Notes under the pieces: model-generated
Databases searched by the model: none
Told to the model about the DNA's origin: nothing
What the model saw: only the letters and a program-made list of their open reading frames with translations
Source: Trichomonas tenax
Taxonomy: Eukaryota > Parabasalia > Trichomonadida > Trichomonadidae
Length of the DNA: 35,924 nucleotides
Direction of reading: 5' to 3'
Assembly (NCBI GenBank): GCA_023091735.1
Contig: JALKBU010000515.1
Span: 1 to 35,924, forward strand
Part shown: one piece after another, positions 33,366 to 35,924 of the stretch
Numbering within the stretch: position 1 is the first letter of the stretch
Layout of the letters: each line of letters starts with the position of its first letter
Position numbers and translations under genes: made by a program

Positions 33366-33765
33366 TCACACGAACAAACTAGGCCAGATAAACTCGAAAC
33401 GTCACAAAAATTCGATCAAACGCCTTCCGTTTCGATCGATGACTTGAAAGGGAGCATCTGGACATACACAAAGGAGCACAAGAGAGGCGGCGGAAGCAAG
33501 CGTGTCCAAGAAATTCGCGGTTCTTTCAAGAAGACGACAGATGGTGTTGTTGCATCCATTCTTCCAAGCAGCGGCCAGAAGAAGATCATGCGCACAATCC
33601 AGCGCGTTTCACCTTCAGGGCAGTCCGGTTCCATCTTCGAATACGAACACGCGAACACAGGATTCATGACTACTCGCGACAAACTTATGAAAGATATGGA
33701 AACATCATTCTGTGCTTATAAGTTTTGCAAATTCTTCGAAAACCAGAATCTTTATCCTCCAGAAG
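33366..33765 (+). pseudogene. 400-bp partial duplicate of the 34286 gene
   Basis: Matches 34721-35120 along 400 bp with no gap and, as far as I can read, one difference (33368 A versus 34723 G). It copies only an internal part of the gene's coding sequence, in frame, from residue 146 to about 278. The open frame continues 5 codons into unrelated sequence and stops at 33783-33785. It has no start region of the parent gene; an ATG-led 113-codon frame is listed by a non-ATG codon only. It is a recent segmental duplicate and probably not a gene. Its left end lies at CTG|TCACACG, its right end after CCAGAAG. Confidence 0.85.
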
Positions 33766-34285
33766 ATATATTCATGATGATTTGATCACAGTGTAATCTG
33801 TGCAGTCAATAACATTTTTTGTGAGCTATTTTGTTTGATCAGCCTTCGGTAGGCTTCTTGTGAATCACTGAAATCCATTAGAGAACCTTAAAGTGTCAGA
33901 CAAATTGAATGCTCCCGATTTTTGGAAAACAGTCCCCTTTAAAATTTTTTTACACCCTCTATTGTCATTAAAATCAACAGAACTGCAAACATTAGCATGA
34001 CTTTGGATATATTTGATATGTTTTAGCTCGAAATTGATTAATGTATAATATTCATTTTTGCCAAATTTAAATCTTGATTATTTTAATCCAATTTTAGGAT
34101 AATTGGACTTTACATACAACTTCCATCACAAATCCACAAAAATTTTAAAAATAATGTAAGAAACAATTTTTTATTGCGTGTAAACTTCACAAAAGTATAA
34201 ATTCACGAATAAACATTATATTCGGCTTAGGCATAGTGTAGCATATCTAAATAACCTAAAATTGTACGTTAATTCAATTTTTTAA
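33766..34285. other. Spacer between duplicate and parent gene
   Basis: About 520 bp of AT-rich, non-coding sequence that contains the promoter of the gene at 34286. TTCAATTTTTTAAATG ends it; TCAAT may be a weak initiator. No repeat of the neighbouring unit is seen here. Confidence 0.55.
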
Positions 34286-35206
34286 ATGAATCAAATTTCT
34301 GAAGAGAAGCGTCGCTCCTCTTTGAAGTTTACGAACTTGAATTGGATCACTGTCCAGCCTACATCATACAGATATAAAGGAAAATCCTCCAGTCGCCCTT
34401 CAACAACACAAACTGCGAAAACTACGCAATCTGAGCCAGAACCAGCAGATAGACTGTTCCAGAACTCAAAGTGTATGTTTACAAAGGATGAAATGGAGTG
34501 TATTTACAATTCATCGCATTTTGATCCATCAAAGAAATTAACAAAAACGCCTTCTCAGCTCGAAAACATAAAAAACAGACAGTATGTGAGGTCTCCCATC
34601 AAGGTATCCAAACGTTTGAAGAATTCCGCCGAAGAATCAAAAGAGAATCTTTATATAAGCGAACAAGACTCTTTTATTTCGATAAATCTTAACCAGGAAG
34701 ATGATTACATCAACAACCTCTCGCACGAACAAACTAGGCCAGATAAACTCGAAACGTCACAAAAATTCGATCAAACGCCTTCCGTTTCGATCGATGACTT
34801 GAAAGGGAGCATCTGGACATACACAAAGGAGCACAAGAGAGGCGGCGGAAGCAAGCGTGTCCAAGAAATTCGCGGTTCTTTCAAGAAGACGACAGATGGT
34901 GTTGTTGCATCCATTCTTCCAAGCAGCGGCCAGAAGAAGATCATGCGCACAATCCAGCGCGTTTCACCTTCAGGGCAGTCCGGTTCCATCTTCGAATACG
35001 AACACGCGAACACAGGATTCATGACTACTCGCGACAAACTTATGAAAGATATGGAAACATCATTCTGTGCTTATAAGTTTTGCAAATTCTTCGAAAACCA
35101 GAATCTTTATCCTCCAGAAGTTCTCGACAACATCAAATTCAAGCCTATTGCAAAAACATCAAAGATGAAAGCAAGCAGTGTCTCAATCCCAGACAACAGA
35201 CGATGA
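34286..35206 (+). CDS. Hypothetical basic, probably disordered protein
   Basis: A 306-residue protein rich in Ser, Thr, Lys and Gln with no signal peptide, membrane span or recognised domain. The N-terminal 150 residues look disordered (STTQTAKTTQSEPEP and similar); the part at 160-275 is more ordered and aromatic, with SIWTYTKEHKRGGGSKR, GVVASILPSSGQKKIM, FEYEHANTGFMTTRDKLM and FCAYKFCKFFENQNLYPPE. The C-terminus is again basic and Ser-rich. The ordered part (residues 146-278) is exactly what was duplicated at 33366-33765. TTCAATTTTTTAA precedes the ATG. Cytosolic or cytoskeletal location is a guess. The function is unknown. Confidence 0.8.
   Translation: MNQISEEKRRSSLKFTNLNWITVQPTSYRYKGKSSSRPSTTQTAKTTQSEPEPADRLFQNSKCMFTKDEMECIYNSSHFDPSKKLTKTPSQLENIKNRQYVRSPIKVSKRLKNSAEESKENLYISEQDSFISINLNQEDDYINNLSHEQTRPDKLETSQKFDQTPSVSIDDLKGSIWTYTKEHKRGGGSKRVQEIRGSFKKTTDGVVASILPSSGQKKIMRTIQRVSPSGQSGSIFEYEHANTGFMTTRDKLMKDMETSFCAYKFCKFFENQNLYPPEVLDNIKFKPIAKTSKMKASSVSIPDNRR
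34721..35120 (+). repeat. Parent segment of the 400-bp duplication
   Basis: Lies wholly within the coding sequence of the 34286 gene; near-identical to 33366-33765 in the same orientation, offset 1355 bp, with no gaps. Confidence 0.9.
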
Positions 35207-35465
35207 GTGCATTTTTTATTTATCAATATTCATGTTATATTTTGTTTTGTAATACAAATTGTTCGATATTATCTTTTTACAATCCTTGAAGATCTATTCA
35301 ATCTTATTCTATTATCTCATGATGATTTCAACATTGTTAATATCAATTCGATAATTCATTGTTCAACAATCATAATAGACAATAATTTGATAAGGAAAAT
35401 ATAAAATAATAAAAAATCAAATATTAATAAATTTGAGGAAGGGAGATTTAATTTGAAGTTAATTT
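35207..35465. other. 3' spacer, AT-rich
   Basis: 259 bp between the stop at 35206 and the end of the minus-strand broken gene. It contains no supportable gene. Confidence 0.55.
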
Positions 35466-35770
35466 TTAAAAAAATAAATATCGAATAAATGTCAAATCAT
35501 AAAATTTCCAACATTTTGATAAAGTAGGGTCTTGCAAAAATATATAGTTTCTAAACAAAATGAAATAACGTTTTGAGAAATATTTTTTCGATGTCTTGGA
35601 ATCAAACATCGTGATGTTGCTCCATTTGGCGTTTGTGCGAAGTTCTTCGGTGCCACATTCGACGGTCACTCCTTTGCGAATTTCAGTCACTGCAAAGTCA
35701 CAGCCGACAGGAGTCTATGACAAAAGTGAACATCAAAAAGTGACAGGCGAACCTTAAAGTCACTTTTCAT
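35466..35770 (-). pseudogene. Broken minus-strand gene with well-formed promoter
   Basis: An ATG at 35768-35770 opens MKSDFKVRLSLFDVHF and a stop at 35687 ends the frame after 27 codons. An overlapping frame, open from 35714 to 35466, reads like real coding sequence (AVTEIRKGVTVECGTEELRT, then NAKWSNITMFDSKTSKKYF) but has no ATG upstream. A single shift between 35714 and 35687 would join them, so I read it as a frameshifted gene or fragment. The promoter side is unusually well marked: AAAAAGTGACAG seven bases before the ATG, and a TTTTCCCGCGCAAAAA site beside it. The last 20 codons may be read-through. The product is not recognised. A short intron is a remaining alternative, though no trichomonad splice motif is seen. 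Confidence 0.45.
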
Positions 35771-35777
35771 GAATAAA

Positions 35778-35789
35778 CTGTCACTTTTT
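35778..35789 (-). promoter_or_regulatory. AAAAAGTGACAG motif upstream of 35770 start
   Basis: On the minus strand it ends 7 bases before the ATG at 35770. Identical to 26617-26628. A further plus-strand copy lies at 35735-35746, and two more GTGAC-type boxes flank the E2F-like site. Confidence 0.5.
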
Positions 35790-35800
35790 GCGCGGGAAAA
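35785..35800 (-). promoter_or_regulatory. E2F-like site TTTTCCCGCGCAAAAA
   Basis: The core TTTCCCGCGC matches the E2F/DP consensus TTTSSCGC on both strands, in a strongly AT-rich setting where such a GC core is unlikely by chance. It abuts AAAAAGTGACAG and is followed on the other side by TGTCAC (35802-35807). Binding by an E2F/DP-type factor is inference. Confidence 0.4.
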
Positions 35801-35924
35801 TTGTCACCTTTATAAAAAGTGTCATAAATATCTTTGTTGTCTAACCAATACATCCAGGTTAGTGTTGTTGACGAGCCACAACTCTATCATCAACGAGCAT
35901 ATACTTAACTGGTAATTGGTAAGA
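35801..35924. other. Window end, no gene seen
   Basis: About 120 bp upstream of the broken gene's promoter. TGTCAC and AAAAAGTGTCAT boxes occur at its left side; nothing coding is visible to the edge. Confidence 0.5.

Noticed and set aside
1..35924. tRNA, rRNA, CRISPR array or operon structure
   Set aside because: No cloverleaf, spaced repeat array or tight same-strand gene chain was found on reading both strands.

Overview
The window looks like AT-rich nuclear DNA of a flagellated protist, most likely a trichomonad (parabasalid; Tritrichomonas is my best guess, from gene content, not a database match). The signs are long intronless genes on both strands without operon spacing, a short two-repeat Myb protein, trichomonad-type ankyrin proteins, an 11.8-kb uninterrupted dynein heavy chain gene, a second probable flagellar gene, and initiator-like TCA motifs a few bases before some start codons.

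Layout. 1-2238 has no convincing gene but holds a 316-bp miniature inverted-repeat element (MITE; 450-765). Next come a Myb protein (2239-2787, +) and an alpha/beta-hydrolase-fold protein with a replaced nucleophile (3782-4654, -). 5217-6682 holds two tandem degenerate copies of one unknown gene, and 7006-8447 a frameshifted ankyrin gene. The dynein heavy chain fills 8570-20329 (-). An ankyrin gene (21119-22471, +), a TEX47-like gene (22814-23551, -), a membrane-anchored protein with faint papain-fold resemblance (24021-25586, -) and a phospholipid methyltransferase (26638-27135, +) follow. 27555-28847 (-) is a broken surface-protein gene with a second MITE (28918-29182) just upstream. A type I membrane protein (29781-30620, +) and a small unknown protein (31140-31628, -) precede a very AT-rich gap. 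At the right end, 400 bp of an unknown gene (34286-35206, +) is duplicated 1355 bp upstream, and a broken gene lies at 35466-35770 (-).

How the parts fit. This is not a pathway cluster. The dynein and the TEX47-like protein both suggest flagellar work; the methyltransferase is membrane-lipid metabolism; Myb and ankyrin proteins belong to large trichomonad families. The best lead is that the dynein keeps the whole motor architecture but has lost the AAA1 Walker B acidic pair and the AAA3 and AAA4 P-loops, so it is probably a non-motile pseudo-motor. The hydrolase also lacks catalytic residues. The second lead is a 12-base motif (AAAAAGTGACAG or its reverse) 7-9 bases before three unrelated start codons, with related bases in the MITE termini. 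Several other loci are pseudogenes, so gene duplication and decay are active here.
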